Shown: piece by piece, positions 1-8,441 of the stretch
Numbering within the stretch: the first letter of the stretch is position 1
Layout: every line of letters starts with the position of its first letter
DNA from: an uncultured Candidatus Saccharibacteria bacterium
GTDB lineage: Bacteria; Patescibacteriota; Saccharimonadia; Saccharimonadales; Saccharimonadaceae
Assembly: GCA_947253995.1 (NCBI GenBank)
Contig: CAMYBM010000017.1
Span: 1-10,474 of the forward strand
Direction of reading: 5' to 3'
Length of the DNA stretch: 10,474 bases
The notes under the pieces: generated by a model
What the model was told of the DNA's origin: nothing
Seen by the model: only the letters and a program-made list of their open reading frames with translations
Database searches by the model: none
Translations under genes and position numbers: made by a program

Positions 1-221
1 ACTAACATAAAAGATGTACTGACGAAATTGACTTGCACTACTAAATTGTAAATTTACTGTCTCGCGCCGAATAAACAAACTCTTGATGAATCAAGCAATC
101 TTGAATACTCATCTCGCGCTCAACTGTTTACTATCTTACATGATCTATTTAGGAGGGTCAAGGCTTTTTATACCTAATCTTGTAGTATAATAATCAACGC
201 AGGCCCAAACAATGCAAACAA
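1..221. other. Non-coding left edge, no gene seen
   Basis: No ORF of convincing length lies here. The stretch is AT-rich and holds one plausible leftward promoter (annotated separately) and a 6-bp inverted repeat CTTGAT-GA-ATCAAG at 82-95 with no T-tract after it. A 23-codon ORF on the minus strand (112-41) follows the promoter but has no ribosome binding site and I do not call it. The region probably carries the 5' end of a transcript that continues past the left edge. Confidence 0.5.
133..161 (-). promoter_or_regulatory. Probable sigma70-type promoter reading leftward
   Basis: On the minus strand, TTGACC (161-156) is followed after exactly 17 nt by TAAGAT (138-133): five of six and four of six matches to the consensus -35 and -10. 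The predicted start is near 126. It lies downstream of the DUF212 gene and points out of the window, so it probably drives the next leftward gene. The call rests on box matches and spacing alone. Confidence 0.4.
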
Positions 222-246
222 AGGTAAACTCGTCCTATTATTACCT
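222..246 (-). terminator. Weak terminator-like hairpin after the DUF212 gene
   Basis: On the minus strand AGGTAA (246-241) and TTACCT (227-222) can form a perfect 6-bp stem with a 13-nt loop, followed by the interrupted T-run TTGTTTG. The 5' arm overlaps the stop codon at 247-245. The stem is AT-rich and the T-run is broken, so this may not terminate efficiently. Confidence 0.25.
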
Positions 247-745
247 ACAATAAGCCGATCGCAATACCGACAACGGCACCCAGTAGCGCGCCAACTAACA
301 CCTCTTCAGGCAGATGCCCTCGCGAAAAATATGGGTAAGTTCCGGTACGCCCAGTATGCTTGTATAGTACATCGCCGTATTTCTTCTGTTGCTCCTTTGG
401 CATGTCAGCAATCATTTGCGTTAGGATGAGACCTTGCTCGCCAACAGCGCGACGAACGTGCATTGCGTCGTACGCTATAACCAAAGCGAACATCGTGGCA
501 ATCCCAAAAATCGGCGACCCTAACCCTTGCTGTACGCCGGCGACAGCGGCAAGCGCTACAACTGAAGCAGTGTGTGTACTCGGCATATTACCTGACGAAA
601 TAAAGTCCCGTAACGTAATCCGCCTCTTATTTGCTATCAATATTACTTTGGTTAGCTGACCAATAACATAGGCCCCCATAGCCGCCCATAAATATGGCGA
701 AGCTAGCAGTGCCTTTAGTTGATCTATCAAGTTAAACTCCACCAC
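245..745 (-). CDS. DUF212 / divergent PAP2-family membrane protein
   Basis: A 166-aa integral membrane protein of the DUF212 family, related to PAP2 acid phosphatases and vanadium haloperoxidases. The substrate is unknown; lipid or isoprenoid phosphate is only a guess from the superfamily. Visible are a lysine after an N-terminal helix (QLTK, K33), the signature MPSTHTAS with H58 at 54-61, hydrophobic segments at about 61-95 and 148-166, the family block YDAMHVRRA (92-100), and a second histidine before the last helix (RGHLPEE, H144). These fit the PAP2 pattern of conserved Lys, Ser/His and a late His. Translation starts at GTG 745-743, with AAAGGAG (758-752) placing GGAG 6 nt upstream; a second GTG follows immediately and is also possible. 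The gene lies 60 nt after gyrA in the same direction, so it may be distal in that operon or use its own promoter. Confidence 0.85.
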   Translation of the reverse strand: MVEFNLIDQLKALLASPYLWAAMGAYVIGQLTKVILIANKRRITLRDFISSGNMPSTHTASVVALAAVAGVQQGLGSPIFGIATMFALVIAYDAMHVRRAVGEQGLILTQMIADMPKEQQKKYGDVLYKHTGRTGTYPYFSRGHLPEEVLVGALLGAVVGIAIGLL

Positions 746-778
746 CCTTTTCTCCTTTATTTATTGTACTTAATATTT

Positions 779-793
779 ATTATATATATTATA
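779..793 (-). promoter_or_regulatory. Possible -10 boxes for the DUF212 gene
   Basis: The AT-rich gap between gyrA and the DUF212 gene contains two exact TATAAT hexamers on the minus strand (793-788 and 784-779), plus TACAAT at 768-763. No good -35 is found at 16-18 nt from any of them. In such AT-rich sequence chance matches are likely, and read-through from gyrA is an alternative. Confidence 0.3.
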
Positions 794-805
794 AACCATC
801 TTTAG

Positions 806-3367
806 CTAGCTTTTATTTAAAGCAGCTGACTCATCCGCATCTTTAATTAGCCCTACTGACGCCACAGAATCACCATCGGACAGACGCATAATCCTAACTC
901 CTTGAGTCACTCGTCCAAGGGTTGGGACTTCCTTTAGGCCAACACGAATAGTTTGTCCAGCCGCCGAGATAGCAATAAGCTCACTGGTACTGGCATCTAA
1001 CGCCCGAACAGAAATAATGTTGCCCGTTTTGCTGGTAACAGTAGCTGCTTTAATCCCAACGCCACCGCGGCGATGCACTGGGAAATTAGCCGTCTTTACT
1101 TTTTTACCATATCCTTGTTCGCTCATCACCAACAAGCATTGGTCTTTATTGCTAGCATCAACAACATCCATGCCGACTACTTTATCGCCCGGACGCAAAC
1201 GTAGACCGCGCACACCGTGAGCGCTACGACCCATGGCGCGTACATCCGATTCATTAAAACGAATAGCTTGGCCAAATGAAGTTGAGAAGATAACATCGTC
1301 ATTGCCTGTAGTTTTACGTACCCAGCGCAGTTCGTCGCCATCATCTAGCTTTATGGCAATCAAGCCATTAGATCGAACGTTTTCGTACTCTTTTGATAAC
1401 GTCTTTTTTATTGTGCCGTTAACCGTCGCCATAAACAAGTAGCCCTCGTGATTTTTTGCCTCATCTTTTGAATGCTTGACTATCGACGTCACCTTTTCAT
1501 TAGGACGAAGCTGTAGCAGGTTGACCAATGCTACACCCTTAGCCTGCAAGCTGGCGGCTGGTACATCATAAGCCCGCAAACGGAATACACGACCTTCATT
1601 GGTGAAGAAACTCAAGTAGTCATGTGTGGTGGCTGTGATCAACTGATCAACAATATCCGACTCCTTAGTAGTCAGACCGCGCTTACCTTTGCCGCCGCGA
1701 TTTTGTTGCCTATAGGCCGACATTGGTGTGCGTTTGATATAATTCTCCGTCGTCAACAAGATGACCGCATCTTCATCCGGAATGACATCCTCGTCCGCCA
1801 TCTTACCTAACTCGTGGTTAATTATTTTTGTACGACGTGGATCACCAAATTTCTCTTTAAGCTCTAGTAGCTCTTGACGAATCAGCGCAAGAATCTTCTT
1901 CTCATCGGCAAGAATCGCTTCCAGCTCCTTAATGCGGCGGTGCAACTCGTTGAGTTCATCTTCAATTGCTTTACGATCCAATCCAGTCAACTTGCGCAAC
2001 TGCATCGCCAAAATAGCGCGGGCCTGAATCTCGCTCAAATTGAAACGATCCATTAAGCCATGCATTGCCGTATCGTAATCTCTACTACTGCGGATTAACT
2101 TGATCACTTCATCAATATGATCAAGTGCAATCTTTAGTCCCTCTAAAATGTGCGCGCGCTCTTTGGCTTTACGCAGTTCAAATTCTGTACGACGGCGAAC
2201 TACGCTGCGACGATGCTTCAAGTACTCGCTAAGAATATCCTCCAAGCCCAGCACTCGCGGTTGAATACCGTCAACCAATGCCAACATATTATAGTGAAAG
2301 GTTGACTGTAGCTGCGTATACTTAAATAATTGGTTCAAAACTTTATTTGGGTAAGCATCCTTCTTTAGGTCAATTACAACTCGGATCTCACCGCGAGCTG
2401 ATTCATCACGTAAGTCCTGAATGCCGACAAGCTTTTTCTCATTAACTAAATCAACTATTTTCTTTTGGAGGGTTGCCTTGTTCACGCCATATGGTATTTC
2501 TTTGACAATAATCTGATGACGACCGCGCTTCGTTTCGGCAATCTCAGTCACCGCCCGCACTACCACTGAACCGCGACCCGTCAAATAAGCCTGTTTCATA
2601 GCCGGACCAGCGTAAACCACGCCGCCCGTCGGGAAGTCTGGCCCCTTAACGATCTTGAGCAAATCATCAATTGTAGTAGCATCTGAACCGTGATCAATTA
2701 AGTAAATAACGGCATCGCAAAGCTCGCCTAGGTTATGGGTAGGAATATTAGTTGCCATGCCCACCGCAATACCAACTTGGCCATTCAGCAATAGGTTTGG
2801 CAACTTTGCTGGCAATACGACTGGCTCCTGCAATTCACCGTCGTAGTTATCGCGAAAGTCAACCGTATCCTTATCCAGATCGGTTAGCAATTCAGCACCA
2901 GCCTTGCCCATACGAGCTTCCGTGTAACGACTAGCAGCCGGCGGATCGCCGTCCATTGAACCAAAGTTACCTTGACCCTCTACTAATGGGTAGCGCATTA
3001 CCCAATCCTGCGCCAAACGCACCATAGCGTCATAAATAGCTGAGTCGCCGTGTGGGTGGTATTTACCCATCACGTCACCAACGATACGCGCCGACTTAAC
3101 AAATTTCGTCGCCGGCCGCCAGCCATTCTTTTCCATAGTGTACAAAATCCGGCGGTGAATCGGCTTTAGTCCATCGCGCACATCTGGGAGGGCGCGATCA
3201 ATAATTACCGACATAGAATACCGCAGATAGCTGTACTCCATGACGTCTTCAACTGTTTTTAGCTCAACTGCACGTGAATGGTCAGCTTGCAAGCTAACAA
3301 TTTCGCCAAGCGCTGGTGCTTGCTGCTCACGATTTACTTCATTGTTCTGTGATTCATCATTATTCAT
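806..3367 (-). CDS. gyrA: DNA gyrase subunit A
   Basis: This 853-aa protein is the DNA breakage-reunion subunit of gyrase (type IIA topoisomerase) and works as A2B2 with GyrB in the cytoplasm. The N-terminal block is clear: LRYSMSVIIDRALPDVRDGL (48-67), HPHGDSAIYD (104-113), and AASRYTEARM with catalytic R147-Y148. S109 and D113, equivalent to E. coli S83 and D87, are the wild-type, quinolone-sensitive residues. The coiled tower region lies near 395-510. The C-terminal beta-pinwheel (about 530-845) starts with a GyrA box reading QNRGGKG (555-561), one change from canonical QRRGGKG. That box separates it from ParC. The extra 40 residues before the first conserved block are polar and likely disordered. 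The ATG at 3367-3365 has GAGGAG upstream, 6 nt spacing. It lies 14 nt after gyrB, which implies co-transcription. Confidence 0.98.
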   Translation of the reverse strand: MNNDESQNNEVNREQQAPALGEIVSLQADHSRAVELKTVEDVMEYSYLRYSMSVIIDRALPDVRDGLKPIHRRILYTMEKNGWRPATKFVKSARIVGDVMGKYHPHGDSAIYDAMVRLAQDWVMRYPLVEGQGNFGSMDGDPPAASRYTEARMGKAGAELLTDLDKDTVDFRDNYDGELQEPVVLPAKLPNLLLNGQVGIAVGMATNIPTHNLGELCDAVIYLIDHGSDATTIDDLLKIVKGPDFPTGGVVYAGPAMKQAYLTGRGSVVVRAVTEIAETKRGRHQIIVKEIPYGVNKATLQKKIVDLVNEKKLVGIQDLRDESARGEIRVVIDLKKDAYPNKVLNQLFKYTQLQSTFHYNMLALVDGIQPRVLGLEDILSEYLKHRRSVVRRRTEFELRKAKERAHILEGLKIALDHIDEVIKLIRSSRDYDTAMHGLMDRFNLSEIQARAILAMQLRKLTGLDRKAIEDELNELHRRIKELEAILADEKKILALIRQELLELKEKFGDPRRTKIINHELGKMADEDVIPDEDAVILLTTENYIKRTPMSAYRQQNRGGKGKRGLTTKESDIVDQLITATTHDYLSFFTNEGRVFRLRAYDVPAASLQAKGVALVNLLQLRPNEKVTSIVKHSKDEAKNHEGYLFMATVNGTIKKTLSKEYENVRSNGLIAIKLDDGDELRWVRKTTGNDDVIFSTSFGQAIRFNESDVRAMGRSAHGVRGLRLRPGDKVVGMDVVDASNKDQCLLVMSEQGYGKKVKTANFPVHRRGGVGIKAATVTSKTGNIISVRALDASTSELIAISAAGQTIRVGLKEVPTLGRVTQGVRIMRLSDGDSVASVGLIKDADESAALNKS

Positions 3368-3381
3368 TTAACTCTCCTCGC

Positions 3382-5391
3382 CTATACGTCTAGATCCTCT
3401 AGCTTCACGTCCTTTGCCCTAGTCTGAATGAATGCTTTTCGCGGCTCAACAGCGTCGCCCATTAATTTGTTGAAAATCGCATCAGCATGCTCAACATCGG
3501 CTACCTTCACTTGCGTCAAAACACGCGTCTCTGGATTCATCGTTGTATCCCATAACTGAGTAGCATCCATTTCGCCCAAACCCTTATAGCGTTTCTGACT
3601 GGTATAACCAGCTTGACGAAAAGTCTCAGTCTCTGGATCAATTTTGCTGCCTGCAGCCTTCCGTTCGGCGATTCGTTTTTGCAAAAGCGGTTCAAGCTCG
3701 GGTTCATCGTAGACGTAATCACTCGGTTTATTCCCCGATCGAGTCAATTCAAACAATGGCGGCTTAGCCAAATAGATATGACCGTCCTCAACCACTTGTG
3801 GCATGTAGCGGAAGAAGAAGGTTAATAACAGCGTAGCAATGTGACTACCATCCACATCAGCATCGGTCATAATAATAATACGGTCATAACGCAGCCCCTT
3901 AATATCAAACTGATCGCCAATACCAACGCCCATTCCCTTAATCAACGAAACAATCTCGTTGTTAGCTAGCATACGATCCAAGCGAGCGCGCTCCGTATTA
4001 AGCACCTTACCACGCAATGGCAGAATTGCCTGCGTCTTTGAGTCGCGCCCCACCTTTGCCGAACCACCAGCTGAATCACCCTCAACGATATACAGTTCGC
4101 ATTCACTTGGATTGCGACTACTGCAGTCCGCCAGTTTACCTGGTAAATTAGTCCCACCAAAAGCACCCTTACGGATGACATTGTCACGTGCGGCACGAGC
4201 AGCCTTGCGGGCGCGGGCGGCTACGATGGCCTTGCCAACAATTGCCTTTGCGGCCGCTGGATGTTCCTCAAGATAACACGAGAAAGCCTCGCTCATTACT
4301 TGATCGACATAACGACGCGTTTCCGGGTTGCCTAGCTTATTCTTTGTCTGGCCTTCGAACTGTGGGTCTGGTATCTTTACTAGGATAACCGCCGTCTGAC
4401 CTTCACGAATATCGTCGCCGGTAAGGTTGTCTTCCTTTTCTTTTAGTAAATTGTTTTTACGTGCATAGTCATTAATTACGCGCGTCATCGCCGCACGAAA
4501 GCCCATCAAATGCGAACCACCTTCTGGGTTGTAAACATTGTTAGCAAACGGCATAACGTTTTCCGCATAACCGTCATTGTACTGCATAGCAATTTCAACT
4601 TGAGTGTCATCAACCCGCTTATCAACATAAAAAATATCTGGCGACAAAGTCTCTTTACCAATGTTCAAATGCTTAACGTAAGACTTAATTCCACCGTCAA
4701 AATAAAACTCGTAGCGGTATGGGTGAGCTTCATTCTCACGATAGTCAATCAGCTTGCCACGAATCCCTTTTGTCAAATAAGCCTGATGTCGCAGGTACTT
4801 TAGTACCCAATTACGGTCAAATTTTTTGAACTCTTTGAAGATCTTAGTATCCGGATAAAATGTAATACGAGTACCTCGTGGCATATCAGTCTTGCCTAGC
4901 TTCTTGAATTTATCCGTAATCTTGCCTTCCGAAAATTCAATTCTGTACAGTTCACCATGATGGGATACTTCGGCAATAAATTTATTAGAGAGCGCGTTGA
5001 CTACTGAAGACCCAACGCCATGCAACCCCGATGACACTTTGTAACCTCCGCCACCGAATTTACCGCCAGCGTGCAAAACCGTCAGTACAGTTTCAAGCGA
5101 TGACACATGCGTCTTCGGGTGAATTCCAACTGGTATACCGCGCCCATTATCAGTAACGCGGCAGCCTCCATCGGCCAACAGCTCAATCTTTACCGTACTA
5201 GCATAGCCAGCAATAGCCTCATCAATACAGTTATCCGCAATCTCTTTAATTAAATGATGCCACCCGTCATAACCTGTTGATCCAATGTACATACCTGGTC
5301 GCTTACGCACCGGCTCGAGTCCCTCTAGCACCTGGATCTGACTAGCGTCGTAGTCATCAGCAGCTGAGGCAGTTTTGCTTTCTATTGCCAT
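3382..5391 (-). CDS. gyrB: DNA gyrase subunit B
   Basis: This 669-aa protein is the ATPase subunit of gyrase. In order it has: a GHKL ATPase domain with EGLEPVRKRPGMYIG (23-37), general base E50 and Mg-binding N54 in EIADNCIDEA, DNGRGIP (81-87) and the glycine-rich lid GGKFGGGGYKVSSGLHGVG (109-127); a transducer domain with the QTK loop (348-350); and a TOPRIM domain with EGDSAGGSAK (437-446) and DADVDG (510-515). The tail carries YKGLGEM (602-608). It lacks the roughly 170-residue insert of E. coli GyrB, like most bacterial GyrBs. At the site of E. coli K447 it has Arg (PLRGK, R460), common in Gram-positive enzymes. The ATG at 5391-5389 is preceded by GAGAGGG. The pairing with gyrA argues for gyrB over parE. 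Confidence 0.98.
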   Translation of the reverse strand: MAIESKTASAADDYDASQIQVLEGLEPVRKRPGMYIGSTGYDGWHHLIKEIADNCIDEAIAGYASTVKIELLADGGCRVTDNGRGIPVGIHPKTHVSSLETVLTVLHAGGKFGGGGYKVSSGLHGVGSSVVNALSNKFIAEVSHHGELYRIEFSEGKITDKFKKLGKTDMPRGTRITFYPDTKIFKEFKKFDRNWVLKYLRHQAYLTKGIRGKLIDYRENEAHPYRYEFYFDGGIKSYVKHLNIGKETLSPDIFYVDKRVDDTQVEIAMQYNDGYAENVMPFANNVYNPEGGSHLMGFRAAMTRVINDYARKNNLLKEKEDNLTGDDIREGQTAVILVKIPDPQFEGQTKNKLGNPETRRYVDQVMSEAFSCYLEEHPAAAKAIVGKAIVAARARKAARAARDNVIRKGAFGGTNLPGKLADCSSRNPSECELYIVEGDSAGGSAKVGRDSKTQAILPLRGKVLNTERARLDRMLANNEIVSLIKGMGVGIGDQFDIKGLRYDRIIIMTDADVDGSHIATLLLTFFFRYMPQVVEDGHIYLAKPPLFELTRSGNKPSDYVYDEPELEPLLQKRIAERKAAGSKIDPETETFRQAGYTSQKRYKGLGEMDATQLWDTTMNPETRVLTQVKVADVEHADAIFNKLMGDAVEPRKAFIQTRAKDVKLEDLDV

Positions 5392-5584
5392 GTATTCCCT
5401 CTCAATCTAAGTTATCTATATTCTATATTATCACGCTTATCTGTTAGCGTCAATTATAGGCCATTTATACGCCCTATAAGCAGCTTGTAAGCTGAATCGA
5501 TCAATATTATTATACAGTAACGCAGAACTAGGCTAGAATCTCATCTGCATCTGTAAATACAGCAAGTCGTGCAAAAATAGTATT
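5392..5584 (-). other. gyrB upstream region with an inverted repeat
   Basis: This 193-nt gap separates the ATPase gene from gyrB. It contains a 7-bp inverted repeat, TTATAGG (5454-5460) and CCTATAA (5473-5479), with a 12-nt spacer. The left arm overlaps an exact TATAAT on the minus strand (5458-5453). A second small dyad, CAGCTT-GT-AAGCTG, lies at 5481-5494. No hairpin with a T-tract is seen, so I find no terminator for the ATPase gene. The dyad could be an operator or a 5' leader stem; its role is not shown. Confidence 0.35.
5425..5453 (-). promoter_or_regulatory. Probable gyrB-gyrA promoter
   Basis: On the minus strand TTGACG (5453-5448) is five of six to the -35 consensus. At 17 nt lies TAATAT (5430-5425) and at 15 nt the better hexamer GATAAT (5432-5427). 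Start would fall near 5418-5420, giving a leader of about 28 nt. Alternatives with exact TATAAT lie further up, at 5458-5453 and 5514-5509, but with poor -35 boxes, so more than one promoter may serve the operon. Confidence 0.45.
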
Positions 5585-8440
5585 CTAATGAAAATCTATC
5601 GTATAGCCGTCATTCGGCTTGGATTTTGCTGCATTGGGGTCATCCCCGCGAGCGGCCAAGTTTGGTTGAGTCGTATAATGTTCTTCTGCAGGCTGAGATT
5701 GAAGCACGGTAGACGATGGACGCTCTACAGTCAAATTCTTAACTGTCTCTACTTTCTTCGGCGTTGGATTTAGCGGTTCTGTACTGTGCACTGGCTTCGC
5801 AGCTGAGTTGTCAGCCGCCTTTATTCGATCCGCACGAGCATTCAGCCAATCGCTCAAAAAGCTAGACTGAGAATCATGCGCAGCGGAATCGCTATAACTA
5901 GCACCTGATTCTCTCGCAGCATGATTTAAACTCATAGCGTTAGAGTTATTGTCTGTATGTGTAGTGCCTGGATGCGTAGCAAGCCGTGCTTTAATCTCGG
6001 CCTCAACCTCAAATCGCGGGCGGCCGTATTTATTTGCCGATAAACGCTTCAGCTTCTCAGCCAACTCCGCGTTACTATACCCCATTGGGGGCGGCAGTTG
6101 CATTGAGAATGGCGAAGTCGGCGCCCCGTTTAATAACATTTTGACGGCTGCCGTATAATTTGGCATATATTGCAGGTCTTCGGTGTCGAATACTGGAGCG
6201 AACAACTTGACAACGTTCTCTGCGTCTTCTGAGCCAACGCGCCCTATAATAAACGAACCAGCATTACCCATGATAGCAGCACGAATCTTATCTGTTAACT
6301 GTGTAATAAATTGGTTAGCGACCGTCAAACTTAAACGATACTTGCGTGCCTCTGACAGAATCGACTCAAACGAATCAGTCGCAAAGTTTTGGAACTCATC
6401 TACAAACAAGCAAAAATCTCGACGTTCTGCCTCTGGCATATTTGCGCGCGACATCGCAGCGGCCTGAAACTTCATCACAAATACCATACCCAGCAACTTA
6501 GCCGGCATTTCACCAAGCTTGCCCTTTGACAAATTAACTAACAAAATTTTGCCTTCATCCATGACCTTGCGCAAGTCAATCGATGAATGCACCTGGCCAA
6601 GTATGTTACTCATCATTGTATTTTCAAAATCAGCCCACTTTGACACCACCCAAGAAGTCACCTCGCCAGCATCATTTGAGCGCTGCGCGTTTGGCCACTC
6701 TTTTGTCCAAAAGTCAATTGCCCTTTGGTTTGTTAAGTATTTAATTTTTGACTGCGCATAATCTTGATCGATCAATACCTTTGGTATATCCATAAACGTG
6801 CCACCTTGCGGATCAGACATTAGTAACAGCGCAGCATTGCGCACAATATTTGCCATACGCGGGCCAACTATACCTTGATGCTGCGGATCGTATAATGAAT
6901 ACAGCATGTTCATTGTTTCGGCAATGATATAGTCTTTGGTTCGCTCCGGGTCAGGATCGTCTGGGCTAATTTCAAACAAATTCATTCCAATTGGATTGTC
7001 CATATCCGATGGATTAAAGTAAATCACATCATCTACGCGATCCTTTGGCACTTTAGAAAGTAATTTCTCTACACTATCGCCATGGGGGTCAACAAAAGCT
7101 AGGCCACGGCCATTAACCATGTCTTGCAAGGCAAGATTCTCTAGAAAGACCGACTTACCCATACCAGTTGCACCCATTACATAGATATGCCTGCGTCGAT
7201 CGTTATCGCTAAGCCGAATCGTCTTTTTGCGCCCACGATAGAGGTTGTAGCCCAATAGCAACCCACTGTCCATTACCTGCGCTGGCCCGTCAACTTCTTT
7301 AAAGTGCTGTCGCTCGACTTGAGTTGAAGGTACATTCGTCTGGTCGGGCAGATGGAAAATCGATGATAATTCTACCGTGTTAAGAATGTCTTTGTTGTCT
7401 TCTTGTGGAAACAACCGCATTATATAGTTACTTGCAAAATGCTTAATGTTCACCGCAGGTGAAAATTTAAAGCTATTGTTATTTGGTGATGTAAATAAAG
7501 CGAACGCCGAAACAACACTCTTAACTAGCTGCACAGCGCGATCCTGCGTTGGACACGACGCAATCAAGCGAATTTTAACCTCATAGCCAGCATAACGCGC
7601 CTTCTCTTCCATTGCCTCAATACGTTCGCGTTCAACCCCGCCAACCTCCTTTGGAGCGTCCTTCTTCTTGGTGTCCATTGGCGGCTCCCACAGCGCTTTA
7701 AAAAGCTGCCATAGCCAATTCATACCCGACACGGCAATGCTATCGTCTGACTTACCTTCGCGTATATTTTTAGCATAAGTCTCAACTGACTTAACCCAAT
7801 TCCTATTAGCTGGACGCAACAAAATTTGCACGCCCACCCCATCGCCTCGTTGTGCATGAGACAATGCTGTCAAGATAGCGCCCGTTGCGTCACGGCGAGT
7901 CTCTTTGTATGTAGCAATTGGAAACACAAACGGATTACGTAGGTTAAACTCACCACCATAAACACCGCCAATCTTGCTATCCTTATTGAATAAGTTCATT
8001 TCTTCGACTTCTTCTAATCTAGCTGTCGGATAAGCTGCTACAATTGCCTGGCGAACATTATCTACTAATACCGTAGGAACTACCGCATAGTAATGAATTA
8101 ACCCGCCATGAGCTACAATCTCAAATGACATATGGCGCTGACCATAAAAATCACTTTTAAATCCGCGGGTAGTTGATGATAAAATAACATTGTACATTGT
8201 TTGCGCCTGAGAGATAACCTCATCCGCAACATCACGAGCGTCACGGCCCTCCGACTTAACATCTTCGCTTGGCGGCGGCAGATGAATCAAAATTGGTATC
8301 ATCTTTAAACTACGCTCGTAATTCTTTTGTTCTCGAACCTTTGCGCGATACAAAACAAAAGCTAGCACCGATATAGCTACGGTGACACCAAAAATCATTA
8401 AGATGACAACTAGCGGCACTACAATTGAACTAAAATCCAT
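5585..8440 (-). CDS. Membrane-anchored TraG/VirD4-like ATPase (HerA/FtsK superfamily)
   Basis: A 951-aa P-loop ATPase resembling type IV secretion coupling proteins and DUF87-type conjugation ATPases. One transmembrane helix lies at about 4-31, then a long basic/polar domain (about 35-400). The motor domain has Walker A GATGMGKS (423-430), FVDPHGD (449-455), Walker B CLFVDEFQNF with D681-E682 (677-686) and SLTVANQF with Q710 (704-711). A KYGRPRFEVEAEI block follows near 804-816. The last 125 residues are Ser/Ala/Asn/Pro-rich and likely disordered. I prefer ATG 8440-8438: GGAG (8451-8448) lies 7 nt upstream and the start follows the preceding stop by 1 nt. A longer TTG-started reading from 8476 adds only 12 residues (MAESWARPRSCS) and overlaps the neighbour. 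Such proteins pump DNA or protein through membranes; the cargo is unknown, and no other secretion gene is present here. Confidence 0.88.
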   Translation of the reverse strand: MDFSSIVVPLVVILMIFGVTVAISVLAFVLYRAKVREQKNYERSLKMIPILIHLPPPSEDVKSEGRDARDVADEVISQAQTMYNVILSSTTRGFKSDFYGQRHMSFEIVAHGGLIHYYAVVPTVLVDNVRQAIVAAYPTARLEEVEEMNLFNKDSKIGGVYGGEFNLRNPFVFPIATYKETRRDATGAILTALSHAQRGDGVGVQILLRPANRNWVKSVETYAKNIREGKSDDSIAVSGMNWLWQLFKALWEPPMDTKKKDAPKEVGGVERERIEAMEEKARYAGYEVKIRLIASCPTQDRAVQLVKSVVSAFALFTSPNNNSFKFSPAVNIKHFASNYIMRLFPQEDNKDILNTVELSSIFHLPDQTNVPSTQVERQHFKEVDGPAQVMDSGLLLGYNLYRGRKKTIRLSDNDRRRHIYVMGATGMGKSVFLENLALQDMVNGRGLAFVDPHGDSVEKLLSKVPKDRVDDVIYFNPSDMDNPIGMNLFEISPDDPDPERTKDYIIAETMNMLYSLYDPQHQGIVGPRMANIVRNAALLLMSDPQGGTFMDIPKVLIDQDYAQSKIKYLTNQRAIDFWTKEWPNAQRSNDAGEVTSWVVSKWADFENTMMSNILGQVHSSIDLRKVMDEGKILLVNLSKGKLGEMPAKLLGMVFVMKFQAAAMSRANMPEAERRDFCLFVDEFQNFATDSFESILSEARKYRLSLTVANQFITQLTDKIRAAIMGNAGSFIIGRVGSEDAENVVKLFAPVFDTEDLQYMPNYTAAVKMLLNGAPTSPFSMQLPPPMGYSNAELAEKLKRLSANKYGRPRFEVEAEIKARLATHPGTTHTDNNSNAMSLNHAARESGASYSDSAAHDSQSSFLSDWLNARADRIKAADNSAAKPVHSTEPLNPTPKKVETVKNLTVERPSSTVLQSQPAEEHYTTQPNLAARGDDPNAAKSKPNDGYTIDFH

Positions 8441-8441
8441 A

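Noticed and set aside
41..112. Minus-strand ORF of 23 codons after a promoter
   Set aside because: No ribosome binding site, no recognisable feature, too short to support.
183..191. Plus-strand TATAAT at 186-191 as a promoter
   Set aside because: No -35 at a suitable distance and no plus-strand gene follows.
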